A DNA stretch of 47,043 nucleotides, from assembly GCA_016288175.1 (NCBI GenBank), contig JAEEYN010000152.1, positions 1 to 47,043 on the forward strand. The letters run 5' to 3'. The DNA comes from Bacillota bacterium. GTDB taxonomy: Bacteria > Bacillota > Clostridia > Christensenellales > CAG-138. A program made the translations under genes and the position numbers. Of the stretch, positions 32,360 through 41,526 are shown piece by piece. Within the stretch, counting starts at the first letter, position 1. Each line of letters starts with the position of its first letter. The notes beneath the pieces are model-generated. The model was not told where the DNA came from. It saw nothing but the letters and a program-made list of their open reading frames with translations, and ran no database searches.

Positions 32360-33763
32360 TCAGTGAACGCCGTTGATGCCGTATTTCGCTCCGCCGTATT
32401 CGTCATTCAGTATTTTGCTGCCGATTTGGTTGAAATCGCCGATCGTGATCTGCACTTCAAGCGTTTCGCCGTCCCGGAATACGCTCATGGTAATAATATC
32501 GCCGATCGATTTTGTGCGGATGTATTCGCCGAGGACATCATTGCTCGTTATCGCAACACCGTCGACAGCCGTGATTATATCGTCTACTTTAAGTCCGCCG
32601 AGATGCGCCGGACCGTTTTCTATTACCGTATAGACGAGCGCACCGGTCGGTATGCTGTAGGTGTTTGCCCTGTCCTCATCGATGTAGATCGTTGAAACGC
32701 CGATACCGGGCCGCTCGATCCCGCCGTCGTTGATGATCTCGCGGGCAACATCCATTGCTGTGCCGATCGGTATCGCAAAGCCTAGGCCTTCCGCATTGAT
32801 CGGGTTGCCGTCTTCGTCATAGCTTGCAATAACGGTTTTTGCCGAATTGACACCTATCACGTTACCGTTCATATCGAACAGCGGACCGCCGCTGTTTCCG
32901 GGGTTGATAGCGGCGTCGATCTGGATATAGGAATTGCGCAGTCCGTCGATCACAACGCTTCTTTCGACAGCGCCGACCATTCCGAATGTTGCGGTAAAGC
33001 TCAGTTCATCGCCGGTCGGGTGACCGATCGTGAATACAAAATCGCCTGTTCTGACTTTCGAAGAGTCACCGACGGTCAAAACGGAAAGCATGTTCGTTTC
33101 TTCGATCTTCAGCACTGCGATATCGGTTTTCTTGTCCGCGCCGATAAGGCTCGCTTCGCACTGATTCTTGTTATAGGCAGTGACCATAAAATGGTCCGCA
33201 TCATTAACGACATGAGCATTCGTGAGGATATAGCCGTTTGCGGAGATGCAGAAACCCGTTCCCGTGCCGACAAGGTTCGACGGACGGACGCTGCCGCTGT
33301 AGCTTTCGATTATCACAACGCCGAGAACATTACGGCTGTAAAGCTCCGGTATCCCTGCGGTTGAGGATGTCGGATCGCCGCCGGAGTTTCCGCCCGGGTT
33401 CGGGGCCTGAGTCGGTAAATCGCTGCCGGCGGGGATGGGCTCGAGAGTCGGCAGAACAGTTGCGGGCGCCTGAGTTGCGGTCTCCTTATCCGTTTGAGCG
33501 GATTTGGAGAAGTAATTACCGTACCGTGCAAGAAAAATCACGCCGGCAACGAGCATTCCGACAAGGAGAAAAGTGATCGCTGTGGTAAGGATTGTTCCGA
33601 CAGCAGGAACATTCTTGTGGATGATCGTTGTTTCGGTGTGCGTACCTCCGCCGTCCTTCCAGATCACGCTTCGCTCCATATCTCCGTCGCCGTTTTTTTC
33701 GAACTTCATGTCCGACAGCAGCTCGGTTTCGTTTTTTCCGTTCTTTTCGTTGAATTCATCCAT
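32360..33763 (-). CDS. HtrA/DegP-like membrane-anchored serine protease with one PDZ domain
   Basis: Envelope quality-control protease of 467 residues. An N-terminal cytoplasmic segment of about 50 residues precedes one membrane helix (TILTTAITFLLVGMLVAGVI). A Thr/Pro-rich linker follows, then the trypsin-like domain. The catalytic triad is visible: His near 181 (TNAHVVND), Asp near 214 (KTDIAVLKI) and Ser near 289 (INPGNSGGPLF). One PDZ domain closes the protein (IENGPAHLGGLKVDDIITAVDG). It lies 30 nt after the histidine kinase gene, so it is likely a target or partner of that two-component system, as in several Firmicutes. It is not SpoIVB, which has a different (S55) protease domain, although a Spo0A-type gene follows. 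Confidence 0.93.
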   Translation of the reverse strand: MDEFNEKNGKNETELLSDMKFEKNGDGDMERSVIWKDGGGTHTETTIIHKNVPAVGTILTTAITFLLVGMLVAGVIFLARYGNYFSKSAQTDKETATQAPATVLPTLEPIPAGSDLPTQAPNPGGNSGGDPTSSTAGIPELYSRNVLGVVIIESYSGSVRPSNLVGTGTGFCISANGYILTNAHVVNDADHFMVTAYNKNQCEASLIGADKKTDIAVLKIEETNMLSVLTVGDSSKVRTGDFVFTIGHPTGDELSFTATFGMVGAVERSVVIDGLRNSYIQIDAAINPGNSGGPLFDMNGNVIGVNSAKTVIASYDEDGNPINAEGLGFAIPIGTAMDVAREIINDGGIERPGIGVSTIYIDEDRANTYSIPTGALVYTVIENGPAHLGGLKVDDIITAVDGVAITSNDVLGEYIRTKSIGDIITMSVFRDGETLEVQITIGDFNQIGSKILNDEYGGAKYGINGVH

Positions 33764-33793
33764 TCTTATGCCTCCCGCGAGATATCCCGCTGT

Positions 33794-35260
33794 TTATCCG
33801 TTGATTCTTTTGACCGGTGTCTGTGCCCTCTTCAGGGTAAAAGTGAACCTCGTTTCACGGTCGTCGGAAGAGACATTGATCTCTTCCCCATGCTGATCCA
33901 TGATCAGCTTTACGATCGAAAGACCGAGGCCCGTTCCGGAGCCGGTCGAGTATGTGTGCGCCTTTTCGGCTTTATAGAAGCGGTCAAAAACCTTCGGAAG
34001 ATCATCCGCCGGTATTGCCGCGCCGTTGTCCGTTACGCTTACCCTTGCGGCATGCTTGTCTGCAATCAGCAGCACTCCGAGCCTGCCTCCGCTTTCCGGA
34101 AGGAATTTGATCGCGTTGTCAATGAGGTTATGAAGCACCTGGCCGATCCTGTTTTCATCGGCATCCACAAAAACCGGTGCTCCGGGGAGCTGCGCATTGA
34201 CTTCGATCTTCTTGGCGTTGATCCTGCTTTCATAGGTGATCAAAACTCTGCCGATAAGTTCCGTGATATCGAACACCGTTCTGTTCAGCTTCGACTGACC
34301 GGATTCGATCCTTGCGATATCGAGAAGATCGTTGACCATGCCCGTCATTCGTTTGTTTTCATCGAGAACGATGTTGATGTATTTGCTGTGCTCCTCTTCC
34401 GGAATAATGCCTTCGTCCATCGCCTCGAGGAAACCGCGCATCGACGTCAGCGGCGAGCGCAGTTCGTGTGAAACATTTGCGACGAAGTCACGCCTTGTTT
34501 TCTCAAGTCCGGCAACTTTATCGGCCATTTCGTTGAAGCTCTCGCCGAGCTTTCCAAGCTCGTCCTTCTGTTTCAGGCGTATGCGTTTTTTGTAGTCGCC
34601 GCGGGAAAATGCGTTGACCGTATTCGTCATTATCGTTACGGGTTTGGTGATCCTCCTTGTGATGATATAGGTGATCACCGCAGTGACGACCGTCGCCGCC
34701 AGCGCCGCAGCAAGGATTTCGTTATACAGCTCGCCGAGCATCCTGTAGATATCGTCCATATTGTAATGAAGAACGATGGTCCCGAATGTTTTCCCGTCAT
34801 CGGAGCTGATTGGGCTGCTCAGGGTCATTGTTCTTGAACCGATATAATCCGACAGCACGTCATAATAGAAGGTGTAGCTGCCGCTTTTTTCGCTTCTTGC
34901 GTTCTTTGTGATCTCGTAGAAATCGGTTTCAACGCTGACGCGCCATTTATCGGAAGTCTGGTAATCGAAGAAACTTGCCTTGCCGATCGTTTCATCGTCA
35001 AAATAAAGCTGCAGCAGCGCGTCGAACTGTTTGACGATCGCAAAGATCTTCTCTCGCGCGATCGGCCTTTTGTCGGAGGACATGTATTCGTCTGTCGCGA
35101 TCTGGTTGATCTCCTTGGCTTCGCGGATCAGGTTTTCCTTTGTGACGTTCAGATAATGGTTGCGCGAAATCATGCCGGACACCAGGCCCAGCACTGCGAT
35201 CACCAGTATTTCCGCCGCAAGATAGGAAGCGAGCATCCTTGAAAACAAGGTTTTGAACAT
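33794..35260 (-). CDS. Membrane sensor histidine kinase (PhoR/WalK-like architecture)
   Basis: A 488-residue sensor kinase. Transmembrane helix 1 is at about 12-31 and helix 2 at about 181-200, with an extracytoplasmic sensor domain of roughly 150 residues between them (Cache-like size). A HAMP domain follows (TRRITKPVTIMTNTVNAFSRGD). The phospho-acceptor His is residue 265 in FVANVSHELRSPLTSMRGF. The ATP-binding part has LHNLIDNAIKFLPE (N box), VSVTDNGAAIP (G1) and GTGLGLSIVK (G2). It starts 16 nt after the response regulator stop, its obvious cognate partner, and precedes htrA. The ligand is unknown. Confidence 0.95.
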   Translation of the reverse strand: MFKTLFSRMLASYLAAEILVIAVLGLVSGMISRNHYLNVTKENLIREAKEINQIATDEYMSSDKRPIAREKIFAIVKQFDALLQLYFDDETIGKASFFDYQTSDKWRVSVETDFYEITKNARSEKSGSYTFYYDVLSDYIGSRTMTLSSPISSDDGKTFGTIVLHYNMDDIYRMLGELYNEILAAALAATVVTAVITYIITRRITKPVTIMTNTVNAFSRGDYKKRIRLKQKDELGKLGESFNEMADKVAGLEKTRRDFVANVSHELRSPLTSMRGFLEAMDEGIIPEEEHSKYINIVLDENKRMTGMVNDLLDIARIESGQSKLNRTVFDITELIGRVLITYESRINAKKIEVNAQLPGAPVFVDADENRIGQVLHNLIDNAIKFLPESGGRLGVLLIADKHAARVSVTDNGAAIPADDLPKVFDRFYKAEKAHTYSTGSGTGLGLSIVKLIMDQHGEEINVSSDDRETRFTFTLKRAQTPVKRING

Positions 35261-35276
35261 TCGGGATCCGCCTAAA

Positions 35277-35969
35277 TCAGTCGTTCACAACGAATTTATA
35301 TCCGACGCCCCAAACTGTCAGAATCTGCCAGGATGGGTTTTCACCGAGACGCGTACGCAGGCGTTTGATATGAACGTCGATCGTTCTGCTGTCCTTGCTG
35401 AATTCAAAGCCCCAGACTGCGCTGAGGATCTGGCCTCGGGTCAGCACCTGCTCCTTATGCTGCACAAGGTAGCTCAAAAGTTCAAACTCCTTATGCGGCA
35501 TCGGTTTCGGCTCGCCGTTCACCGTTACGGAATAATTCTCGAGATCGAGGCGAATGTCGCCGGCAGTCAGGAAGCGTTTATCCGAAGCCTCTGCGGACTG
35601 CCCGCCCGCGCGGCGGAAAACGGCACGTATCCTCGCAACCAGTTCCTTGGAATCGAACGGTTTGACGATATAATCATCCGCGCCGAAGTTCAGGCCCTGG
35701 ATCCTGTCGGAAGTGTCGCCCTTTGCAGTGAGCATGATAACGGGAACGGAGCTTATCTGGCGCAGCTTTTCGAGAATCTCCCAGCCGTCCATGCCCGGAA
35801 GCATGACGTCAAGGATCACAAGGTCGGGCTTGCTGTCCTCGAAGGTCGGAAGAGCATTCATGCCGTTTTTGCATGTTACAACATCATAGCCCTTACTACG
35901 CAGATAAAGATTCAGGATCTGACAGATCTTTTCGTCGTCGTCAACAACAAGTATTTTTTCGTTTTCCAT
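35277..35969 (-). CDS. OmpR/PhoB-family response regulator
   Basis: A 230-residue winged-helix regulator. The receiver domain holds the acidic pocket VVDDDEKI, phospho-acceptor Asp54 (VILDVMLPGMDGWE), the Thr in VIMLTAKGD and the Lys in DDYIVKPFDSKEL. The C-terminal domain has the winged-helix pattern LDLENYSVTVNGEPKPMPHK, then LLSYLVQHKEQVLTRGQIL, TIDVHIKRLRTRLGENP and TVWGVGYKFV. It is canonical in every key residue, in contrast to the degenerate Spo0A-like protein encoded three genes downstream. The kinase gene follows 16 nt later. It could control the envelope protease HtrA and the genes after it. Confidence 0.95.
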   Translation of the reverse strand: MENEKILVVDDDEKICQILNLYLRSKGYDVVTCKNGMNALPTFEDSKPDLVILDVMLPGMDGWEILEKLRQISSVPVIMLTAKGDTSDRIQGLNFGADDYIVKPFDSKELVARIRAVFRRAGGQSAEASDKRFLTAGDIRLDLENYSVTVNGEPKPMPHKEFELLSYLVQHKEQVLTRGQILSAVWGFEFSKDSRTIDVHIKRLRTRLGENPSWQILTVWGVGYKFVVND

Positions 35970-36019
35970 TGCAATCCTGCCTTTCTGTTATTCGGCAAAC
36001 ACGGTCTCGGAAATCCCGA

Positions 36020-36475
36020 TCACTTTGATAAAATATCCAGTCCGTTTGCCTTGAGCAAAGCCGCGGCAACACCGTTTCCTTTGCGCTTCGCGCCGGAAAA
36101 ACTCCCGTCATAGATCATTCCGCAGCCGCATGACGGACTGTTGGCTTTCAGAATAACGGTATCCGCGCCGACGGAGCGCGCTGCCTGCAGAGCGCAGTAT
36201 GCGCCTTTGATGAACGCCGAGGTAACGTCAATATCTCCGTCAGGAGTTCTTGCCATTACCTTTGCTTTGCCGGCAAGCACATCCTCCCCGCTCCCGCCGA
36301 TTATTTCCGCGGAAAATCTTGGGATCGGCAGCCCGCCGAGGCACTCCGGGCAGACCGGGAATGCGCGTCCGCGGCTGACGAGTTCCACGACCTCGCCGTT
36401 GGATTGTGATTTGGCGTCGTACCTGCAGGGAATTCCGGCAAGGCAACTTGACACAAGAATCATTTTACCACTCAT
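36020..36475 (-). CDS. DUF523 family protein
   Basis: A 151-residue small protein of the DUF523 family. The conserved cysteine motifs are all present: VSSCLAGIPCRYD at the N-terminus, FPVCPECLGGLPIPR in the first third, and ILKANSPSCGCGMIYDG near residue 115. These cysteines suggest a metal or Fe-S site, but no reaction is established for the family. It lies between mutS2 (48 nt upstream) and the response regulator gene (50 nt downstream) on the same strand. No separate promoter could be identified. Confidence 0.88.
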   Translation of the reverse strand: MSGKMILVSSCLAGIPCRYDAKSQSNGEVVELVSRGRAFPVCPECLGGLPIPRFSAEIIGGSGEDVLAGKAKVMARTPDGDIDVTSAFIKGAYCALQAARSVGADTVILKANSPSCGCGMIYDGSFSGAKRKGNGVAAALLKANGLDILSK

Positions 36476-36523
36476 ACTCTGAACATTATGGCGTTTTTCA
36501 GCTTTTGTTTTGAAAGATCCGGC

Positions 36524-38884
36524 TTATTTCAGCGTCACGACAGTAACGCCGTAATCACCCTCGCCGTAGTTTCCGTTGCGGAACGACTTAACGCGCGGAT
36601 GGTTCTTCAGGTATGCCTGAATGCCCGCCCTCAGCGCTCCGGTGCCCTTGCCGTGAATGATGTTGACCTCGCTCAAACCGTTCAGATGAGCATCGCAAAG
36701 GTATTTATCGACGATCGGCATCGCTTCATCGACAAGCTTACCGCGGATATCGAGCTCGAGGCCGACAGTGTTTGCGGGGTTATACTCGACCTTGACGTTC
36801 ACGTTTGCTGCCTGTTTGCCGCCGAGCACTCTGATATCGTTAAGCGGTACCGACATCTTGATTATTCCGATCTGGACCTGAACTTCGCCGTTGCGGTCGG
36901 GCTTCGCGAGAACGGTCGCTTCTTTATCAACGCTTACAACGGTTACTCGGTCCCCGGGGTTGACGGATTTTGGAGGTTTGCCGTTCGCTGTTTTATACTG
37001 GATCTCGTCGAACAGATCGCTTTCGGATTTTCGAAGCGCATCCCTTGTCTGCTGGATCACGCGATCAGCTTCACGCTGATCGATTGATTTGATCGAACGG
37101 ATCTTGACTATCAGCTGTTCCATCTCCCGGCGCGTATCGAGAACGATCTTCTTCGCCTCTTCCCTTGCCTTTTGCCTCAGAACAGCTTTCTCCTGCTCGA
37201 ATTTTTCCTTTTCCGCCTTGAGTTCGTTGACGAGCCTGTCGTGCTCGGCCCTCGCCTGTTCCGCAAGCTCCATCTCTTCCTCCGCGCGCCGCTTCGTTCT
37301 TTCGGCATCGGAAAGGATCGATTCGAAATCGGTATCTTCCTTCTTTATGAAAGCCCTCGCGCTTTCGATAATGCTTTCGGAGATCCCGAGCCTTCTGCTG
37401 ATCTCGAACGCGTTGGATTTTCCGGGGATGCCTATGAACAGGCGGTATGTCGGGCAGAGTTTATCGACGTCGAACTCCATCGAAGCGTTTTCCATTCCGT
37501 CATGCGTCATGGCAAAAGCTTTGATCTCGCTGTAGTGAGTCGTCGCCGCCGTGAACGCGCCGCGGGAATGAAGCTCGTCGAGTATGCTCATTGCGAGCGC
37601 GGCGCCTTCGATCGGATCCGTACCCGCGCCGAGCTCATCGAGAAGAACGAGCGAATTCTCATCCGCATCCTCAAGGATCCCGACGATATTCTTCATATGG
37701 CTCGAGAAAGTCGAAAGCGACTGCTCAATGCTCTGCTCGTCGCCGATGTCGGCAAATACGCTTTCGAAAACAGCGACTTCCGTTCCGACGTTTGCGGGAA
37801 CGAACATTCCCGACTGAGCCATCAACGTGAACAGACCGGCAGTTTTCAGCGTTACGGTTTTACCGCCGGTGTTCGGGCCTGTCACAATCAACGTTCTGAA
37901 ATCGATCCCGAGGCGGATATCGATCGGAACAACGCTGTAGTTTGCGATCAGCGGATGTCTTCCGCGAACGATTTTCAGCCTTCCCTCGCTGTTGATCTCA
38001 GGCTCGACAGCTCTCATTTCCTTCGAGAGTTTGGCTTTTGCAAAGGACAGGTCGATTTTTCCGAGAATGAGCAGGTCCTCGTAAATATCGTTTGCAGAGG
38101 GCTTGATCAATGCGGTAAGCTCGGTCAGGATACGCTCGATCTCGGCCTGCTCTTCGATCACAAGCTTTTTGAACTCGTTTCCGAGTTCCACGACCGCCGT
38201 CGGCTCAACGAAAAGCGTCTGTCCGCTTCCGGACTGATCGTGGATCAGACCGGGGATCTGCTGGCGATACTCCTGCTTTACGGGAACGACGAACCTTCCG
38301 TTGCGGATCGTTATCAGAGGATCCTGCAGATATTTCGAATAGGTCTGTGAACGGATGATGGAGTTCAGCTTTTCGCGGACTTTTTCGTTTGCGATCCGCT
38401 TTTCACGGCGGATCCTTGCAAGCGCCGGCGAAGCGCCGTCAAAAAGATCGTCTTCATTTAGTATGCAGCGGTTGATCTCGTCCTCGAGATACTTATGCAT
38501 TATCAATCCCGAAGCGAGGTTGGCGATCGCGCCGACGTCTCCGTTCTCCATTGATGAGGGCACAAGCTGCTCTCGAGCGATGCGGATCGCGCGAAGGCAT
38601 TTGCCGATGTTGAGAAGCTCTTCGCAGTTCAGGAAGAGCACGGCGTTTAGTCTTTTCAGCGCGGAGCGCATATCCGGGAAATCGTCGACAGGAGAATACC
38701 CGGTCCTGAGAAAATAGGTTTCGGCTTCCCTTGTCAGCAGCAGATCCGCACGCACATCGTCAAGCTCCGTCTGCGGCACGAGTTCTTCGGAAAGTTCCCT
38801 GCTCACACAGCAGCCGCAGTGCAGCTTCAGCTTCGCAAGGATCTTATCGTATTCAAGTGTTTTCAATACTTTCTTTGCAATCAT
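36524..38884 (-). CDS. mutS2: Endonuclease MutS2
   Basis: MutS paralogue without the mismatch-recognition domain. It acts in limiting recombination and, in Firmicutes, in rescue of collided ribosomes. It has 786 residues, the usual length. The N-terminus has the core (LEYDKILAKL). The ATPase Walker A is GPNTGGKTVTLKTAGL, followed by IGDEQSIEQSLSTFSSHM, LVLLDELGAGTDPIEGAALA and TATTHYSEIKAFA. A long coiled-coil rich in Glu and Lys comes next (about 510-600). The KOW-like VNPGDRVTVVSVDKEA follows. A C-terminal Smr nuclease domain has LDIRGKLVDEA and IIHGKGTGALR. It is 12 nt downstream of the U32 peptidase gene. Confidence 0.97.
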   Translation of the reverse strand: MIAKKVLKTLEYDKILAKLKLHCGCCVSRELSEELVPQTELDDVRADLLLTREAETYFLRTGYSPVDDFPDMRSALKRLNAVLFLNCEELLNIGKCLRAIRIAREQLVPSSMENGDVGAIANLASGLIMHKYLEDEINRCILNEDDLFDGASPALARIRREKRIANEKVREKLNSIIRSQTYSKYLQDPLITIRNGRFVVPVKQEYRQQIPGLIHDQSGSGQTLFVEPTAVVELGNEFKKLVIEEQAEIERILTELTALIKPSANDIYEDLLILGKIDLSFAKAKLSKEMRAVEPEINSEGRLKIVRGRHPLIANYSVVPIDIRLGIDFRTLIVTGPNTGGKTVTLKTAGLFTLMAQSGMFVPANVGTEVAVFESVFADIGDEQSIEQSLSTFSSHMKNIVGILEDADENSLVLLDELGAGTDPIEGAALAMSILDELHSRGAFTAATTHYSEIKAFAMTHDGMENASMEFDVDKLCPTYRLFIGIPGKSNAFEISRRLGISESIIESARAFIKKEDTDFESILSDAERTKRRAEEEMELAEQARAEHDRLVNELKAEKEKFEQEKAVLRQKAREEAKKIVLDTRREMEQLIVKIRSIKSIDQREADRVIQQTRDALRKSESDLFDEIQYKTANGKPPKSVNPGDRVTVVSVDKEATVLAKPDRNGEVQVQIGIIKMSVPLNDIRVLGGKQAANVNVKVEYNPANTVGLELDIRGKLVDEAMPIVDKYLCDAHLNGLSEVNIIHGKGTGALRAGIQAYLKNHPRVKSFRNGNYGEGDYGVTVVTLK

Positions 38885-38896
38885 TGTTTATCCACC

Positions 38897-41005
38897 TCAA
38901 TCCACTTTTCGGTTCCAATGGCCTCTTGTGGAATCCGGATATTGTTTAACGGTTTCACCGTTTTGAACTTTTCTTAATGCAGTAAGTCTCTCCCGTACGG
39001 CGGATTCCGGTTCGGCGGCAAAGCCGAGCCTTACGCCCGCTGTGCGCGGCATCGACGGGAGTCTGTCGATCAGGTCGGTCGTATTGCAGTTCAGAAGACG
39101 CACAAGACATTTATCTGGAAACCGGACGGTTGTGAGCGGGAACCTGCGCTTCGCTTCGTCTTCAATAAAACCCGATTCGTATTCGCAATTCCGGCAGCCG
39201 CGATGTTCCTTCACCGGGCAATGCACAAGCTGCATCAGCGGGACGCGCCCGTGAAGCCAGAGGATAATCCTGCCCGCGTATTCATCCGTCAGTGTTTCGA
39301 GCTGCGCTGCTGTCAGCTCCTGGGAAGGAATAGTGTAGTCAAAGCCGATTCGTAAAAGCTCGCTCACCGAATAAGTATTCAGCGCGTTCAGTCCGATTCC
39401 GGCGATCTTGAGCGGCAGTTTTTCAATCAGTGAATACTGACCGATGTTGTTTGCTTCGGCGCCGTCGAAGAAGCCGCTTTTGAGCAGATTTCGCACGGTA
39501 TCTTCCTGCGCTTTTGTGATTATGACGTTCGGCAGCACAAGCAGCAGTTTTTTGCCGTTGAGCCTGTATTTCGAGAGTTTTTCAAGTTCCGCCTGGTCCA
39601 TACGCACCGAATCGAGCCCGACAGCGTCAGCTCCCGATTCAAATGCCGATCCCGCTTCGGAAACGCTGTGAACGACCGCATATACAAAGGGTCGTTTTCC
39701 GTTTTCCCCGGCTTTGCTCCGGCCTGTCTTTATCGCCGACGGAAGTTCGACGGCGATCTCCGGTTTGCGGATATGGAACGCCGCGGCGAGTTCATCCGAA
39801 GCGCTTCTGCGCATCGCATTCAGCGCCGCAGCGGAAAGAAAACTCTTTCCGTCCGTAATGACTTCGCAGCTTTCGGCGGCAAAAGGCGTGTCGCCGAGTT
39901 TTCGAAGTTTCGCTGCAAAACTCTCCGCGGATTGGAGTTTTTCGGCCGCTTCCGGGACGGGGCCCGCAGCATTGACGCGCTTATCCGCGCAGGCCATTTG
40001 CAGCTCTGCAGGCTCCCCAGCCATAAGCCGGAAAACGAGTCTCGCATTCCGTTTTTTCGATTCGTGGTCGAAGCTTTTTCTCGCCGCGGAAACATCCGAG
40101 GGTTCCGGTTTGCTCGAGCCGACACGGCCTGTCTTCACACTGTCGTTGAAGAAATGAGCTGTGTTGAAATCCCCGCGGTTAAAGAAACGGAACATCTTTT
40201 CCTTGAGTTCGGGAATACGGTCCGGCTCGGCTCCGTCCAAAGCCTCGCGGTAGCAGCTTGTTACAGCGGCAACATACTCGGGCTTCTTCATTCTTCCCTC
40301 GAGTTTGATGCAGCAGACGCCCGCTCGCTCAAGTTCCGGCAAGTGTTCGATCATGCAGATATCGTTCGGGGAAAGGCAGAAATCGCCGTTCCCCGGCGTT
40401 CCGAAAACGCTTGCCGCCTTTCTGCACGGCTGCGCGCAGGTACCGCGGTTGCCGCTTCTTTCACCGGCCATTGAGGAATACAGACAGCTTCCCGAAAAGC
40501 TCATGCACAGCGCACCGTGGCCGAAAGCTTCAAGTTCGATTCGGGTGTTGTTTTTGATCTCCGCGATCTGTTCAAGGCTGACTTCCCTTGCGAGAACAGC
40601 ACGTTTGATCCCGATGCTTTCGCAGTATTGCGCGCCGCCGATCGAATGGATGCCCATCTGAGTGCTTGCGTGGATCACAAGTTCCGGGAGCTCTTTTCGA
40701 ATGATCGACGCCAATCCGAGATCCTGAACAAGGACCGCATCCGCACCGTAACGATGGAGCTGTTCCGCAAATTCGAGCGCAGCAAAAAGCTCGCGGTCGA
40801 ATACGAGCGTATTCAGCGTTATGTATGCGCGCACATTCCGCTCATGGCAATAGTCGAGTGCCTTAACAAGGTTTTCACCCGCAAAATTGTCGGCAAAGCG
40901 ACGTGCGTTGAGCATACTTCCGCCGAAGTACACCGCATCAGCCCCGTTCTGGATCGCAGCGGTTAGACATTCCATGCTGCCCGCCGGGCAGAGCAATTCC
41001 ATCAT
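38897..41005 (-). CDS. U32 family peptidase (RlhA/YhbU-like, long form with DUF3656)
   Basis: A 702-residue protein. The N-terminal half is a U32 peptidase TIM-barrel-like domain: MELLCPAGSMECLTAAIQNG (start), GADAVYFGG, VQDLGLASIIRKELP, the signature EAFGHGALCMSFSGSCLYSS, and the cysteines of RGTCAQPCRK. These likely form part of an Fe-S or metal site, as in the RNA-hydroxylating members RlhA and TrhP. The second half is the DUF3656-type extension, with a further cysteine cluster HCPVKEHRGCRNCEYE near residue 600. In Firmicutes this long type commonly follows zapA and precedes mutS2, exactly as here. It is likely an RNA hydroxylase, not a true peptidase; this is inference from the family. 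Confidence 0.9.
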   Translation of the reverse strand: MMELLCPAGSMECLTAAIQNGADAVYFGGSMLNARRFADNFAGENLVKALDYCHERNVRAYITLNTLVFDRELFAALEFAEQLHRYGADAVLVQDLGLASIIRKELPELVIHASTQMGIHSIGGAQYCESIGIKRAVLAREVSLEQIAEIKNNTRIELEAFGHGALCMSFSGSCLYSSMAGERSGNRGTCAQPCRKAASVFGTPGNGDFCLSPNDICMIEHLPELERAGVCCIKLEGRMKKPEYVAAVTSCYREALDGAEPDRIPELKEKMFRFFNRGDFNTAHFFNDSVKTGRVGSSKPEPSDVSAARKSFDHESKKRNARLVFRLMAGEPAELQMACADKRVNAAGPVPEAAEKLQSAESFAAKLRKLGDTPFAAESCEVITDGKSFLSAAALNAMRRSASDELAAAFHIRKPEIAVELPSAIKTGRSKAGENGKRPFVYAVVHSVSEAGSAFESGADAVGLDSVRMDQAELEKLSKYRLNGKKLLLVLPNVIITKAQEDTVRNLLKSGFFDGAEANNIGQYSLIEKLPLKIAGIGLNALNTYSVSELLRIGFDYTIPSQELTAAQLETLTDEYAGRIILWLHGRVPLMQLVHCPVKEHRGCRNCEYESGFIEDEAKRRFPLTTVRFPDKCLVRLLNCNTTDLIDRLPSMPRTAGVRLGFAAEPESAVRERLTALRKVQNGETVKQYPDSTRGHWNRKVD

Positions 41006-41039
41006 AGCAAAATCCGTTCGGCTTGTTCCCTGCCGGAGA

Positions 41040-41321
41040 TCATTCCTGCTTCTGTGCAGCCGCGTTATTCATTCCGCCGATTTGGAAAACTTTATCCTCG
41101 AGCGCTTCGTAACTCGTCTTGGTCTTTCGGAGCTCATCCTCAAGGCTGAGCATCGCAAGCAGAGTGCATTTCGAAGTGCTCATCGTCGGGAAAAGGCGCT
41201 GATAGGTATTGATCCTGTTGTTGACGGAGGTCTCGAGCTGTTTCATGTAATCCGGGTCCTCATCGCAGACAATGCTGAAATTCTGCCTTGCGAGGCAAAG
41301 ATTTATCCTGTTCTTTGTCAT
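41040..41321 (-). CDS. zapA: Cell division protein ZapA
   Basis: Small FtsZ-ring-associated protein of 93 residues. It has the family N-terminus NRINLCLARQNFSIVCDED, then YMKQLETSVNNRINTYQRLF. This is followed by the long C-terminal helix that forms the dimeric coiled-coil (LLAMLSLEDELRKTKTSYEALEDKVFQ). Asn and Arg residues of the N-terminal head, which bundle FtsZ filaments in better-known ZapA, are only partly recognisable. AAAGGTGA precedes ATG 41321. It is the first gene of the run zapA, U32 peptidase, mutS2, which is common in Clostridia. Confidence 0.9.
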   Translation of the reverse strand: MTKNRINLCLARQNFSIVCDEDPDYMKQLETSVNNRINTYQRLFPTMSTSKCTLLAMLSLEDELRKTKTSYEALEDKVFQIGGMNNAAAQKQE

Positions 41322-41409
41322 AATGTCACCTTTTTCTTGTACTCGGACCGGTACTGCCGTTATCAGGAGCTTCAGGGCACAATTACCGACAATACCTGCA
41401 TATATCCTC

Positions 41410-41450
41410 AGTATAGATTATACATCAATGAGCGGAACATGGCAAGTCAA
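41410..41450 (-). promoter_or_regulatory. Possible promoter region of the zapA run
   Basis: On the minus strand TTGACT (41445-41450) and TATAAT (41417-41422) are present, but 22 nt apart, which is too far for sigma-A. TATACT at 41410-41415 is an alternative -10. The predicted leader of about 90 nt to zapA holds only short palindromes. I could not fix a promoter with confidence. Confidence 0.3.
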
Positions 41451-41478
41451 TAATTATTCTTTCCCGGTTTTGCCGAAA

Positions 41479-41510
41479 AGAAAAAGCCGCCGGGCATTGC
41501 GCCGGGCGGC
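41479..41510 (-). terminator. Rho-independent terminator after degV
   Basis: On the minus strand a GC-rich stem (GCCGCC with GGCGGC, extended by inner G-C pairs) is followed by TTTTTCTTTT. It lies 17 nt after the degV stop at 41527. Confidence 0.9.
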
Positions 41511-41526
41511 AAATACGGTTCTGTTT

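Noticed and set aside
32360..33763. SpoIVB peptidase, as expected next to a Spo0A-type gene
   Set aside because: The protease domain is trypsin-like, with TNAHVV and PGNSGG and a PDZ domain after it, which is HtrA. SpoIVB has an S55 domain with the PDZ before it.
41322..41478. Structured RNA (6S or riboswitch) before zapA
   Set aside because: Only short palindromes such as ACCGGT and GTAC pairs are visible. No long stem or known core motif.
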